Positions 1-9,002 of a stretch of DNA of 64,000 nucleotides are shown here, one piece after another. Position numbers and translations under genes: made by a program. The first letter of the stretch is position 1. The number at the start of each line of letters is the position of its first letter. Source of the DNA: Faucicola sp902506215 (lineage in GTDB: Bacteria; Pseudomonadota; Gammaproteobacteria; Pseudomonadales; Moraxellaceae); assembly GCA_016888885.1 (NCBI GenBank), contig CP069437.1, positions 2,480,001 to 2,544,000 on the forward strand, in the 5' to 3' direction. The notes below the pieces were generated by a model that made no database searches, was not told the DNA's origin, and worked only from the letters and a program-made list of their open reading frames with translations.

Positions 1-1
1 T

Positions 2-1660
2 ACCTATATGCGTACTGACAGTACTTTTTTGTCAGCGGATGCACTCACCAGTGTGCGCGGTTTTATTGACAAGCAATACGGCGCAAAATATGTCCCAAAA
101 TCTCCCAATGTGTATGGCAACAAGCAAAACGCCCAAGAAGCGCACGAAGCGATTCGACCATCAGATGTCTTGGTGCAATCTGCCTCGCTAAAAGACATGG
201 AGCGCGATGCCCAGCGTTTATATGAGCTGATTTGGCGCCAGTTTGTGGCGTGTCAGATGCCACCTGCGCAGTACCAATCCATGACGTTGATTGTCAATGC
301 TGGTGAGATTGAGCTTAGAGCCAAAGGTCGTGTGATGACCTTTGATGGGTATACCAAAGTACAGCCCCCTGCCAAAAATGAAGACAATCTATTACCTGAT
401 GTAAAAATCGGGGAAAAATTGGTGGTCGATAGTATCGAGCCTACCCAACATTTTACCAAGCCACCGGCTCGCTATACTGAAGCAAGCTTAGTCAAAGAAC
501 TGGAAAAACGTGGGATTGGTCGTCCGTCCACGTATGCCGCTATCATCTCAACCATTCAAGAACGTGGGTATGTCAAGGTAGAAAACAAACGTTTATTCGC
601 CGAAAAAATGGGTGATATCGTCACTGACAGATTGGTCAACAGCTTTCCGAATTTGATGGATTATGCTTTTACCGCAGGGCTTGAAGAAAACCTAGATGAA
701 GTCGCTGAAGGCCAGCAAAACTGGAAAAAAGTGCTGGATGATTTTTATGGCGATTTTAAAGGCAAGTTAGAGCATGCCAAAAACGAAGACGGTATGAAGC
801 CCAATGACCCAACCGATGTTCCAGATATTCATTGTGATTTATGTCAGCGCCCAATGCAGATCCGTACCGGCTCTACAGGGGTGTTTTTGGGCTGTACCGG
901 CTATAATTTACCGCCCAAAGAGCGTTGTAAAGGCACCAAAAACTTGATGCCTGTGGAAGCCTTTCATAGCCAAACCAGTAAAGAGAGCCAGAATCTCGGT
1001 GAGGACGACGCGGACAACAACGACGAAATCCAAGCGCTACTTGAGAAAAAACGCTGCCCGAAATGCCATACCGCGATGGATGGGTATATTGTCGATGGCG
1101 GGTTAAAACTCCATGTGTGTGGTAACAATCCTGACTGTGATGGTTATCTATTAGAAAAAGGCGTCTTTGAAACCGCAGGCAATGACGATGTGCCTACTAT
1201 ACCCTGTGATAAATGCGATGGGCAAATGGTGCTCAAAACTGGGCGTTTTGGTGCCTACTTTGCCTGTCAGCAGTGTGATAATACCCGTAAAGTGCTAAAA
1301 AATGGCGATGCAGCGCCACCACGCATGACCGCAATCCCTATGCCAGAACTCAAGTCGCAAAAATTTGATGACCATTACATTTTGCGTGAAGGGGCAGCAG
1401 GGTTATTCTTGGCAGCGTCAAAATTTCCCAAAGTGCGAGAAACTCGCCCACCAAAACTGTCAGAGTTACGCGCGATACAAGATCAGTTAGAAGATAAATT
1501 CCAGTATTTATTTGCCGCGCCAGATACCGACAATGAGGGCAATCCAACAATTTTGCGTTGGAGTCGTAAAAATGCCGAGCAATATATCGGCTCAGAAAAA
1601 GACGGCAAAGCGACTAAATTTGCCTTGGTTTATCGTAAAGGTAAATGGGTGGAAGAGTGA
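2..1660 (+). CDS. topA: DNA topoisomerase I, C-terminal part (5' end outside window)
   Basis: Type IA topoisomerase that relaxes negative supercoils through a 5'-phosphotyrosine link. The open frame enters from the left edge; its first codons read T-Y-M-R-T-D-S, the family's active-site motif, so the catalytic tyrosine codon is at 5-7. The N-terminal Toprim domain lies outside the window. After the catalytic core come three cysteine-pair zinc-ribbon modules (around residues 275-310, 355-380 and 400-425 of the visible part), then a basic tail with a Topo_C-like repeat. The gene ends in TGA overlapping the start of the NYN gene. Identification is secure; only the 5' end is missing. Confidence 0.96.
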   Translation, partial: TYMRTDSTFLSADALTSVRGFIDKQYGAKYVPKSPNVYGNKQNAQEAHEAIRPSDVLVQSASLKDMERDAQRLYELIWRQFVACQMPPAQYQSMTLIVNAGEIELRAKGRVMTFDGYTKVQPPAKNEDNLLPDVKIGEKLVVDSIEPTQHFTKPPARYTEASLVKELEKRGIGRPSTYAAIISTIQERGYVKVENKRLFAEKMGDIVTDRLVNSFPNLMDYAFTAGLEENLDEVAEGQQNWKKVLDDFYGDFKGKLEHAKNEDGMKPNDPTDVPDIHCDLCQRPMQIRTGSTGVFLGCTGYNLPPKERCKGTKNLMPVEAFHSQTSKESQNLGEDDADNNDEIQALLEKKRCPKCHTAMDGYIVDGGLKLHVCGNNPDCDGYLLEKGVFETAGNDDVPTIPCDKCDGQMVLKTGRFGAYFACQQCDNTRKVLKNGDAAPPRMTAIPMPELKSQKFDDHYILREGAAGLFLAASKFPKVRETRPPKLSELRAIQDQLEDKFQYLFAAPDTDNEGNPTILRWSRKNAEQYIGSEKDGKATKFALVYRKGKWVEE

Positions 1661-2697
1661 CGAAAGATAATTCAGCAAAATTAGCGGTTTTAATTGATGC
1701 CGATAATTCTTCTGCCAAAAAAATTCCGTTGATTTTGCAGGAAGTGGCAAAATATGGTGTTGCTAGCGTTAAAAGAGTATATGGTGATTGGAGTAGTGAA
1801 AATCTAAAAAATTGGCGTGACGTACTTTTGCCTCATGCGATTACACCTGTACAACAGTTTGCCTATACGAGCGGTAAAGACGCTACCGATATGATGTTAA
1901 TCATCAATGCAATGGACTTACTTTATAGCAAAGCGTTAGATGGATTTTGTATCGTTTCTAGCGACAGTGATTTTACCCCACTTGCTTCTCGGATACGAGA
2001 AAGTGGGCTAGTCGTTTATGGTTTTGGTGAAAAGTCAAAAACACCTGAAGCCTTTATTAATGCCTGTGATAAGTTTATTTATATTGAAAACTTGGAAGAT
2101 ATTAATAAAACAGATACCTCTATTCAACTAATTACTTCAACGAATAATGACAATAACCAAGTGGTAAATCCTACTCAGGTTACAGAAGTGAAAAACTTTG
2201 AAAAGCTACAACTAGATAGTGTCTCAACGCAACTTACCATTGATAGTGCAACACTACAATTAATTTATAAAGCAATTAAAGATACGGCTGATGATGATGG
2301 TTGGGCATATTTAGGGAATTTAGGCAAATATTTAGTCATGTTGAAACCTGACTTCGATGTGAGAACGTTTGGCTGTAATAAGCTTTCTGAATTACTCGAA
2401 AAATTAGGATTATTTACTTTCCAAAGAAGAGGCTCACAGATTTTTGTGAGAAAAAAAGCCAGTTTTTCAAAATTTTTGAAAGCCGTGCAAGACACGATTA
2501 TAGCTAAATACGGTATCAATCAATGGGTTTATTTGAATCCCTTAGCGATAGAAATTAATAAATCTTATCCAAATTTGGATGTTTCTGAATACGACTGTAA
2601 AAGTATTTATCAAGCCTTATTGAAGATTGAAAGTAAATATTTTGAGTTTTCGGACGATAAAAGAAAACTTCAGCTATTACAATCAAAAAACTCATAA
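1657..2697 (+). CDS. NYN-domain (PIN-like) protein with C-terminal OST-HTH/LOTUS region
   Basis: The N-terminal half has the NYN/DUF88 pattern: a hydrophobic strand ending in D-A-D-N, a Y-G-D-W segment, and S-D-S-D-F-T-P-L, giving the acidic cluster of a PIN-like ribonuclease. The C-terminal half carries two winged-helix-like repeats resembling OST-HTH/LOTUS domains, which are proposed to bind RNA. I chose the GTG at 1657 because its GTGA overlaps the topA stop by four bases, suggesting translational coupling; an in-frame ATG lies at 1645. The gene looks more AT-rich than topA and is closed by a strong palindromic terminator. The target RNA is unknown; nuclease function is inferred from the family. 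Confidence 0.85.
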   Translation: MTKDNSAKLAVLIDADNSSAKKIPLILQEVAKYGVASVKRVYGDWSSENLKNWRDVLLPHAITPVQQFAYTSGKDATDMMLIINAMDLLYSKALDGFCIVSSDSDFTPLASRIRESGLVVYGFGEKSKTPEAFINACDKFIYIENLEDINKTDTSIQLITSTNNDNNQVVNPTQVTEVKNFEKLQLDSVSTQLTIDSATLQLIYKAIKDTADDDGWAYLGNLGKYLVMLKPDFDVRTFGCNKLSELLEKLGLFTFQRRGSQIFVRKKASFSKFLKAVQDTIIAKYGINQWVYLNPLAIEINKSYPNLDVSEYDCKSIYQALLKIESKYFEFSDDKRKLQLLQSKNS

Positions 2698-2700
2698 AAT

Positions 2701-2740
2701 CTCTACTAAAAAAGCCCAAATTCGGGCTTTTTTAGTAGAG
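2701..2740. terminator. Bidirectional palindromic terminator
   Basis: Perfect 17-bp arms (2701-2717 and 2724-2740) enclose a 6-nt loop; the arms contain A and T runs, so the hairpin can end both the NYN gene (+) and hslO (-), which converge here. Confidence 0.9.
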
Positions 2741-2776
2741 TTATTAGCGTGGCTATGGTTGAGCTATTATTAATTT

Positions 2777-3712
2777 TTAAGCAAAAATCATCTCAATATC
2801 TTTGTGATCAAAACGGTAAACATGTCCGCAGAAACCACAATCTAGCGCCAATTCATCCCCATGCTCATTAGCAATTTCTAATGCAGCTGGTTTGCCCAAC
2901 TGAAAAATAGCCGATTCACTTTTCTGCTGTGAGCAGGTACAAGCAAAGGTCAACGGCATAGGCTCAGCCGTCACCACATCTTCTTCATGATACAAGCGAT
3001 ATAAAATCTCATCGGCTGGCAAGGTGGTTAATTCTTCAGCTTTTAACGTTTTGGTTAGGATTTTTAAGCGGGGGAACAAATCATTGTCCACTGCCTCAAC
3101 CTCTTCTTCTGTGGTACGTGGTAGCAACTGTAGCAAGATACCGCCCGCTTGCTCACCATCACAAGCCAAGTTGATTAAGGTAGGAATCTGTACGGATTGC
3201 TGCTGATAGTGTGCCAAACAATCCGCTAAGTTATCCGCCACACGCTCAACAATGCCTTGATAGCCTTCTGCTTGTGTGCCATACGTGGCATCAGGCTGGA
3301 TATTAATAAATACCACCCCTTCACCGACTTTACCAAGTTTGGCAAAGGCATCATTCGCCGTTTGCGCAGATTGCCACGTGCCTGTCCACTCTGCAAGACC
3401 GCGGATGTGACCTTGGTGGTCGCACTCTGCCATTGCCCAAGTTAAACTGTCCTGTTCAGGGTCAGTGGCTGCGCCTGAATTTTGCAATTGAATGGATAGA
3501 CGACCTTCGATTTTTAAGGTGCCAATCAGCAAGCTTGCCGCAACCAACATTTCCCCCAGTAGTTTTTGCAGGGCAACTGGGTAATCTTTTTGCTGCAATA
3601 TCGTCTGCAGGCTGTCTTTGATGCGTACCACGTCACCGCGTACGGGGCTTTTGTCAAAATAAAAACGTTGGCGCATATCAAAATCGTGAAGTGCTTGAGT
3701 CGCTGTTGTCAT
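2777..3712 (-). CDS. hslO: Hsp33 redox-regulated chaperonin
   Basis: Cytoplasmic holdase chaperone switched on by oxidation. The 311-residue length is slightly above the usual 290 or so. The four zinc-binding cysteines are present near the C-terminus as C-x-C (258, 260) and C-x-x-C (292, 295), the redox switch of the family. The body matches Hsp33, with a conserved aspartate/glutamate-rich region and an A-C-D-G-E-type segment. It stands alone, convergent with the NYN gene, and starts at the first ATG. No promoter is obvious in the AT-rich 358-bp gap upstream. Confidence 0.95.
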   Translation of the reverse strand: MTTATQALHDFDMRQRFYFDKSPVRGDVVRIKDSLQTILQQKDYPVALQKLLGEMLVAASLLIGTLKIEGRLSIQLQNSGAATDPEQDSLTWAMAECDHQGHIRGLAEWTGTWQSAQTANDAFAKLGKVGEGVVFINIQPDATYGTQAEGYQGIVERVADNLADCLAHYQQQSVQIPTLINLACDGEQAGGILLQLLPRTTEEEVEAVDNDLFPRLKILTKTLKAEELTTLPADEILYRLYHEEDVVTAEPMPLTFACTCSQQKSESAIFQLGKPAALEIANEHGDELALDCGFCGHVYRFDHKDIEMIFA

Positions 3713-4070
3713 AAATAACCTATCTTAAGTGAATTTTAATCAATTTATTGAGCTATAAATGGGGATAAAATAGAAAATAGCAAAAAAATTGTCGGGCAAG
3801 AAAAAAATATTTTTTTGTAAATCTATTGTCACAACACAGACAAGTAAATTACTATAAACACACATTTTAAATCTTTTGAGTATCCTAAACTATTTTTTAT
3901 CAGTCATTGTGCAAGGTTTTGCCAGATTTTAATGGGTGCGATGAGGGATAATAAAGGACAGGGAAGGATAAACACAAAGAGATGGGGGGAATCTTTTCAC
4001 TCGATTTGGCATTGACAGCCACACAGCGAAAAGATTAACTAAGAACGTATCGTGCGACAAGGATCATAGG
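3713..4070. other. 358-bp divergent intergenic region between hslO and gltI
   Basis: AT-rich and without a credible gene. It must hold the promoters of hslO (-) and gltI (+). The only distinct structure is a 9-bp inverted repeat close to gltI, listed separately. Confidence 0.7.
3990..4036. repeat. 9-bp inverted repeat upstream of gltI
   Basis: Perfect arms at 3990-3998 and 4028-4036, 29 nt apart, ending 34 bases before the gltI start. It may be a regulator half-site pair or a leader hairpin; the sequence alone does not decide. Confidence 0.45.
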
Positions 4071-5132
4071 ATGATTTTAATCTCTAAAAAGCCAATCGCC
4101 TTAGCAACCGTTGCTATTATGGCATTAGGTCTTGCAGGTTGTAACAAAGCCAGCGACAACAAAGCGGCAGGGACTGAAGGTAGCCAGCCAGCGGCTACTG
4201 GTGAAAAAACGCTCGATAAAATTAAAAAATCAGGGGAAATCGTACTGGGTTACCGTGATTCCTCAATTCCATTTTCTTATATCGCAGGTACGCCAAACCA
4301 ACCTGTGGGTTATGCCCATGACCTACAATTAAAAATTGTTGATGCAGTCAAAAAACAATTGAATATGCCAGACCTTAAAGTGCGTTACAACCTCGTAACC
4401 TCACAGACCCGTATCCCATTGGTACAAAATGGTACGGTTGACTTAGAGTGTGGTTCAACCACTAACAATGAAGAGCGCCAAAAACAAGTGGCTTTCTCAA
4501 ACGGTTTCTTTCAGATTAGTACTCGCTTATTAACCGCTAAAGATTCGGGCATCAAAGATTTTGCGGATTTAAAAGGCAAAACCTTAGTGACTACCGCAGG
4601 TACTACCTCTGAGCGTCTTATCAAAAAACTCAACGATGACAAAAAAATGGGCATTAAAATCGTTTCTGCCAAAGACCACGGCGAATCTTTCTTGATGTTA
4701 GAAAGCGGTCGTGCGGCAGCCTTCATGATGGATGACGTACTGCTCGCGGGTGAAAAAGCCAAAGCCAAAGATCCCGATAAATGGGTCATTGTTGGTACCC
4801 CACAATCGTATGAAATTTACGGCTGTATGATGCGTAAAGGCGATAGTGAATTCAAAAAAGTAGTCGATGATGCGTTGGTTGCGACCTATGCATCAGGTGA
4901 AATTAACGACATCTATAAAAAATGGTTCATGTCACCGATTCCACCAAAAAACATCAACATGAACTTCCAAATGTCTGACAACTTAAAAGCCTTGTTCGCA
5001 AACCCACATGACCGCCCGCAACCAAAACACGTTGCTAATGCCGCCGCATCTGCTACCGTCAACGCCGTAGCAACGGGCGCTAGTAATGTGGCATCTGCAA
5101 GCAATGCAATTGCCAGTGCAGCAAAACCCTAG
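4071..5132 (+). CDS. gltI: Glutamate/aspartate ABC transporter substrate-binding lipoprotein
   Basis: Solute-binding protein that captures acidic amino acids outside the inner membrane. A short signal peptide ends in a lipobox (L-A-G-C, Cys about 24), so it is probably lipid-anchored, unlike soluble enterobacterial GltI. The mature part follows GltI closely: R-D-S-S-I-P-F-S-Y near residue 63, E-C-G-S-T-T-N-N-E-E-R-Q-K, and the C-terminal P-I-P-P-K-N motif. It differs in a C-terminal tail of about 35 residues made almost only of Ala, Ser, Val, Asn and Thr. It heads a glt cluster, separated from the permeases by a hairpin. Confidence 0.93.
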   Translation: MILISKKPIALATVAIMALGLAGCNKASDNKAAGTEGSQPAATGEKTLDKIKKSGEIVLGYRDSSIPFSYIAGTPNQPVGYAHDLQLKIVDAVKKQLNMPDLKVRYNLVTSQTRIPLVQNGTVDLECGSTTNNEERQKQVAFSNGFFQISTRLLTAKDSGIKDFADLKGKTLVTTAGTTSERLIKKLNDDKKMGIKIVSAKDHGESFLMLESGRAAAFMMDDVLLAGEKAKAKDPDKWVIVGTPQSYEIYGCMMRKGDSEFKKVVDDALVATYASGEINDIYKKWFMSPIPPKNINMNFQMSDNLKALFANPHDRPQPKHVANAAASATVNAVATGASNVASASNAIASAAKP

Positions 5133-5194
5133 TTTGATGAGTTGAGTTTGATGAGATAACAACAAACTAGGTTAGGAAGGTTACTATCCAACAT

Positions 5195-5240
5195 AAAACT
5201 GACGTCATCACCTATCAATTGTGGTTACGTCAGTTTTAGT
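5195..5240 (+). terminator. Intercistronic hairpin between gltI and gltJ
   Basis: Perfect 11-bp arms at 5195-5205 and 5227-5237 followed by a T-rich stretch. It probably stops part of the transcription after gltI so that binding protein exceeds permease; it could also stabilise the gltI message. Confidence 0.7.
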
Positions 5241-5283
5241 TTTTGGGTAAATCAATTTGCTAGACAGGATTTTGGGGGTGGCA

Positions 5284-6030
5284 ATGAATTATAGTTGGAA
5301 TTGGGGCGTGTTGCTGCAACCAACAGGCGTAGGCAACGAAGTCTACTGGCAGTGGCTATTGACAGGCTTTAAATGGCTGTTGGTCATTGGCGGTAGTGGC
5401 TGGCTGATTGCTTTAATTATCGGTACGATTTTAGGTATTATGCGTACTTTACCAAACAAAACTGCCAGAGCGATTGGTACGGCTTATGTGAGTTTTTTTC
5501 GTAACATTCCGTTATTAATACAGTTATTCTTTTGGTTTTATGTGGCACCTACTTGGCTGACACCTGCCTTACAAAAATGGTGGTTTCAGGAGTTGGACCC
5601 AAATACCTCGGCGGTCGTTTCGGCAAGTCTTGGTCTTGGGTTATTTACAGCTGCGCGCATCGCTGAGCAAGTGCGTACGGGCATTGAATCATTGCCAAAA
5701 GGGCAAATCAATGCTGCCTATGCGCTCGGGTTTACCTTGCCACAGACGTATCGCCATATCGTCTTGCCACAGGCGTTTCGGGTGATTCTGCCACCGATGA
5801 GCTCTGAGCTTACCAACTGTTTTAAGAATGCCTCGGTCGCTTCATTGGTCGGGGTTACTGAGCTGATTAGCCAAACCAAAACTATCAGTGAATATACCCA
5901 GAACAATATCGAAGTGTATACCTTTACCACGATTATTTATTTATTGTTTAATTTGGTGTTGATTTATTTTATGACTTGGCTTGAGAAAAAATTACGCATC
6001 AAAGGTCAAATCGATGGGGGTGGCGCATGA
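5284..6030 (+). CDS. gltJ: Glutamate/aspartate ABC transporter permease
   Basis: Inner-membrane permease of the HisM/GltJ family with about five membrane segments. The EAA-loop signature that contacts the ATPase is seen as a G-I-E-S-L-P-K-G-Q-I-N-A-A motif about residues 140-155. I chose ATG 5284 because a G-rich ribosome site (GGGGGTGG) lies just before it and the N-terminus (M-N-Y-S-W-N-W-G) fits the family; a TTG at 5257 would add nine unlikely residues. The 3' end overlaps gltK by four bases (ATGA). Confidence 0.93.
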   Translation: MNYSWNWGVLLQPTGVGNEVYWQWLLTGFKWLLVIGGSGWLIALIIGTILGIMRTLPNKTARAIGTAYVSFFRNIPLLIQLFFWFYVAPTWLTPALQKWWFQELDPNTSAVVSASLGLGLFTAARIAEQVRTGIESLPKGQINAAYALGFTLPQTYRHIVLPQAFRVILPPMSSELTNCFKNASVASLVGVTELISQTKTISEYTQNNIEVYTFTTIIYLLFNLVLIYFMTWLEKKLRIKGQIDGGGA

Positions 6031-6698
6031 ATATGATGGAATTACAAGCCGCAATGCCAGGGTTGATGGGTGGCTTATGGATCACCTTCAAAGTGTTGTT
6101 TTTAGCTATCATTGGCGGTTTGGCGCTGGGTACGATTTTAGCCTTGATGCGGTTGTCAGGGATAAAAATTTTAGCCGTGCCTGCCAAGCTGTATGTCAAC
6201 TTTTTCCGTTCAGTGCCGCTGCTACTGGTATTGCTTTGGTTTTATTTTGCTGTACCGATGGTGTATAACTTGGTGACGGGCACGTATTTGACGTTGGATA
6301 CGGCGTTTACTTCGTGCGTGGTGGCATTTATGGTGTTTGAAGCCGCATATTTTTCTGAGATTGTACGTGCGGGTATCCAGTCAATTGGCAAAGGACAGGT
6401 CAATGCCGCTAAAGCCTTGGGTATGACTTATGGTCAGACCATGCGCTTTATTATTTTGCCACAAGCGTTTCGCAAGATGTTTCCGCTACTGCTACAGCAG
6501 TCGATTATTTTGTTTCAAGATACCACCTTGGTGTTTGCGATTGGCTTGGTGGATTTCTTCCGAGCCTCGTACGTGCGCGGTGACTTGATGGGGTTACTCA
6601 CCCCCTATATCTTGCTGGCAGGGGCGTTTTATTTTGTGGTCAGTCTAACCGCATCGACCGCTGTCAACCACCTACGCAAACGCTTTCGCATGGCTTAA
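6027..6698 (+). CDS. gltK: Glutamate/aspartate ABC transporter permease
   Basis: Second membrane subunit of the glt importer, 223 residues, the family's usual size. Five predicted membrane helices; the EAA loop reads E-I-V-R-A-G-I-Q-S-I-G-K-G-Q. It overlaps gltJ by four bases, so the two are probably translated together and form a heterodimer that docks with GltL. Confidence 0.94.
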   Translation: MNMMELQAAMPGLMGGLWITFKVLFLAIIGGLALGTILALMRLSGIKILAVPAKLYVNFFRSVPLLLVLLWFYFAVPMVYNLVTGTYLTLDTAFTSCVVAFMVFEAAYFSEIVRAGIQSIGKGQVNAAKALGMTYGQTMRFIILPQAFRKMFPLLLQQSIILFQDTTLVFAIGLVDFFRASYVRGDLMGLLTPYILLAGAFYFVVSLTASTAVNHLRKRFRMA

Positions 6699-6724
6699 TC
6701 AATATTGAATAAAGGAATAATAAC

Positions 6725-7543
6725 ATGTCAGTAGTTACTAAAATTGATGAAACCACCTGGCTCAACGAATTTGGCGGCTTGGTATCAAACAGTGGACACG
6801 CCAGTCCTGATATCATGATTAATGTCAACAAAATCAGTAAATGGTATGGCGACTTTCAAGTATTGACCGACTGTACCGCGCATGTGCACAAAGGCGATGT
6901 GACTGTCATCTGTGGTCCATCAGGTAGCGGCAAATCAACTTTAATCAAAACCGTCAATGGGCTTGAAGCCTTTCAACAAGGTGAAATCTTGCTTGATGGC
7001 ATATCGGTCGGCGCCAAAGAAACCGACTTGCCAAAACTACGAAGCCGGGTAGGGATGGTATTTCAGCATTTTGAACTGTTTCCACATTTATCCATCTTAG
7101 AAAATTTGACCTTGGCACAAATCAAAGTATTGGGTCGTAGTCAGTCTGAAGCGCAGAAAAAAGGCTTGGGTTATCTTGACCGCGTGGGCTTGTCAGCGCA
7201 TGCCAAAAAATACCCGGCCGAATTGTCAGGCGGTCAGCAGCAACGGGTAGCAATTGCGCGTGCGCTTAGTATGGACCCGATTGCAATGCTGTTTGATGAG
7301 CCAACTTCCGCGCTTGACCCTGAGATGATTCAAGAGGTGCTTGAGGTGATGATTGAGCTTGCTAATGAGGGCATGACCATGATGTGTGTGACCCACGAAA
7401 TGGGCTTTGCGCGCCAAGTCGCCAACCGTATTATCTTTATGGATCAAGGTCATATCGTTGAAAACTGTAGCCGTGAAGAATTCTTTGCCGGTGCGCGTAG
7501 CGAACGCGCGAAAGATTTCTTGTCAAAAATCTTAAATCACTAA
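6725..7543 (+). CDS. gltL: Amino-acid ABC transporter ATP-binding protein
   Basis: Cytoplasmic ATPase of the polar amino-acid uptake family. Walker A (G-P-S-G-S-G-K-S-T), Q-loop, signature L-S-G-G-Q-Q-Q-R and Walker B (L-F-D-E-P-T-S) are all intact. The start at 6725 has a good ribosome site (AAAGGA); this gives about 30 residues more than the usual GltL before the first conserved strand. An internal ATG at 6815 would give the usual length, but I see no equally good ribosome site there. Last gene of the glt cluster, followed by a palindromic terminator. Confidence 0.93.
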   Translation: MSVVTKIDETTWLNEFGGLVSNSGHASPDIMINVNKISKWYGDFQVLTDCTAHVHKGDVTVICGPSGSGKSTLIKTVNGLEAFQQGEILLDGISVGAKETDLPKLRSRVGMVFQHFELFPHLSILENLTLAQIKVLGRSQSEAQKKGLGYLDRVGLSAHAKKYPAELSGGQQQRVAIARALSMDPIAMLFDEPTSALDPEMIQEVLEVMIELANEGMTMMCVTHEMGFARQVANRIIFMDQGHIVENCSREEFFAGARSERAKDFLSKILNH

Positions 7544-7567
7544 AGATAAGATAAAGTTTATTTCATT

Positions 7568-7594
7568 AAAAAACGGCAGTCATTGCCGTTTTTT
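7568..7594. terminator. Bidirectional terminator between gltL and the wax ester synthase
   Basis: Perfect 11-bp arms (7568-7578, 7584-7594) with A run on one side and T run on the other, closing two convergent genes. Confidence 0.9.
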
Positions 7595-7615
7595 ATTGTA
7601 AAAGTTTGCATTAGC

Positions 7616-8974
7616 CTAATTGCTCATGAGCGATTCAAACTGCCTAATTTCCTCTTCCATATAAGTGAGTAATCGTTGGCTATGGGGCAATATTTGGCTA
7701 CAGGTGACGATACAAAACTCGATTTTATCCACGTAAGTACACAAGGTGATATTCATCGCTTGGTCATTGAGCACAATCGAGGCAGGATACAGCGCCTGCA
7801 GTTTTGCCCCTTGCCAATACAATGGCTGATGCGAGCCTGGTACATTTGAGATAATCAAGTTAAAACCGCGATAATCGGGAAACAGACCCGTAAGTACCTG
7901 CAACCCTGCACGGCTATAAGCAACCCCACTATAAATAATCGACGAGGCTTGCTTCATCCGTGAAAAGCGTTTTTTACTATTTTTGGTGCTGCCATTAATC
8001 ATCTTTAACCGTGCAACAGGGTCGGCAAGGTGAGTAGCAAGATTGGCTAAAATAAAGGTAATTTGATTGCCAACGTGTTGGCTTGCGCTATCGTTGTCAT
8101 CACGCAGGGATAAGGGTACAAAAGCAATCAAAGGTTTTTTGGGTAAGCCATTGATATCGAGCAAATAACGGCGTAATGCGCCTGAGCAAATCGCCAAAAT
8201 CACATCATTGACGGTCACGGCGTAATGTTTGGCGATGGTTTGAAAACGACTGAGATCAAAAGATTGGGCAGAGATACGCCGTGAGCTTGATACCGGTTGG
8301 TTGAGGGGGCTATCTGGCGCTTGGGTGGTGGTAATATAGTCTTTGTGAAATCGCTCTACCACATTTTTACCTAAAGCTTTGATGGCAGGTGGTATAGCCA
8401 GCGCTTGCTCTTTGACGACACGCAGAAGGGATTTATCTTCTGGTATCAAAGCATCGAGTTGGTGACGATGACGGGTCATTAGCGACCAAATTGGCAAGCT
8501 AACACGCTCGGTTGGCGATTCTGATAGCGATTTTTTCACCAAACGAATCGCCGCTATCCCATCGACCATCGAATGATGAATTTTAAAATACAACGCAAAA
8601 CGATTGCCTTCAATCCCCTCGATGATGTGACATTCCCACATCGGTTTGGCACGGTTGAGTAATTTGCTATGCTCTTGGGACACATAAGTCAATAGCTCAC
8701 GGATGCGTGCTGGTTTCGGCAAGGCGATATGGCGAAAATGATGGTCGACTTCAAAGTTTTCATCGGTTTTCCACCATGCTAGATGATATAACACTTGGTT
8801 AAACGGAAAACTCGGCGGCGTCTTTTGCGTGACCATTTGCTGCACCAAATCACTGACAAAAGTATCACTTGCGCCATCGGGAATCTCAAACAAGAACAGC
8901 CCACCAATGTGCATCGGCTGATTGCGATTTTCAAGTAAGATAAATAACTGGTCAATGGCGGTGAGCAGACGCAT
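7616..8974 (-). CDS. Wax ester synthase/diacylglycerol acyltransferase (WS/DGAT)
   Basis: Acyl-CoA-dependent O-acyltransferase that makes wax esters or triacylglycerol as storage lipid. The family's catalytic H-H-x-x-x-D-G motif is intact (H133, H134, D138, G139). The N-terminal P-M-H-I-G-G block and the downstream N-D-V-I-L-A motif also fit. Length 452 residues is typical (AtfA-type about 450-460). Monocistronic and convergent with gltL. WS/DGAT genes are well known in the related genus Acinetobacter. Substrate preference (fatty alcohol or diacylglycerol) cannot be read from the sequence. Confidence 0.93.
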   Translation of the reverse strand: MRLLTAIDQLFILLENRNQPMHIGGLFLFEIPDGASDTFVSDLVQQMVTQKTPPSFPFNQVLYHLAWWKTDENFEVDHHFRHIALPKPARIRELLTYVSQEHSKLLNRAKPMWECHIIEGIEGNRFALYFKIHHSMVDGIAAIRLVKKSLSESPTERVSLPIWSLMTRHRHQLDALIPEDKSLLRVVKEQALAIPPAIKALGKNVVERFHKDYITTTQAPDSPLNQPVSSSRRISAQSFDLSRFQTIAKHYAVTVNDVILAICSGALRRYLLDINGLPKKPLIAFVPLSLRDDNDSASQHVGNQITFILANLATHLADPVARLKMINGSTKNSKKRFSRMKQASSIIYSGVAYSRAGLQVLTGLFPDYRGFNLIISNVPGSHQPLYWQGAKLQALYPASIVLNDQAMNITLCTYVDKIEFCIVTCSQILPHSQRLLTYMEEEIRQFESLMSN

Positions 8975-9002
8975 GCGATGTCCTTAAGTGTGAAATAATA
9001 AA

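Noticed and set aside
8..263. Short minus-strand frames inside topA
   Set aside because: They lie opposite a strongly conserved gene, with no ribosome site or family match; shadows of topA.
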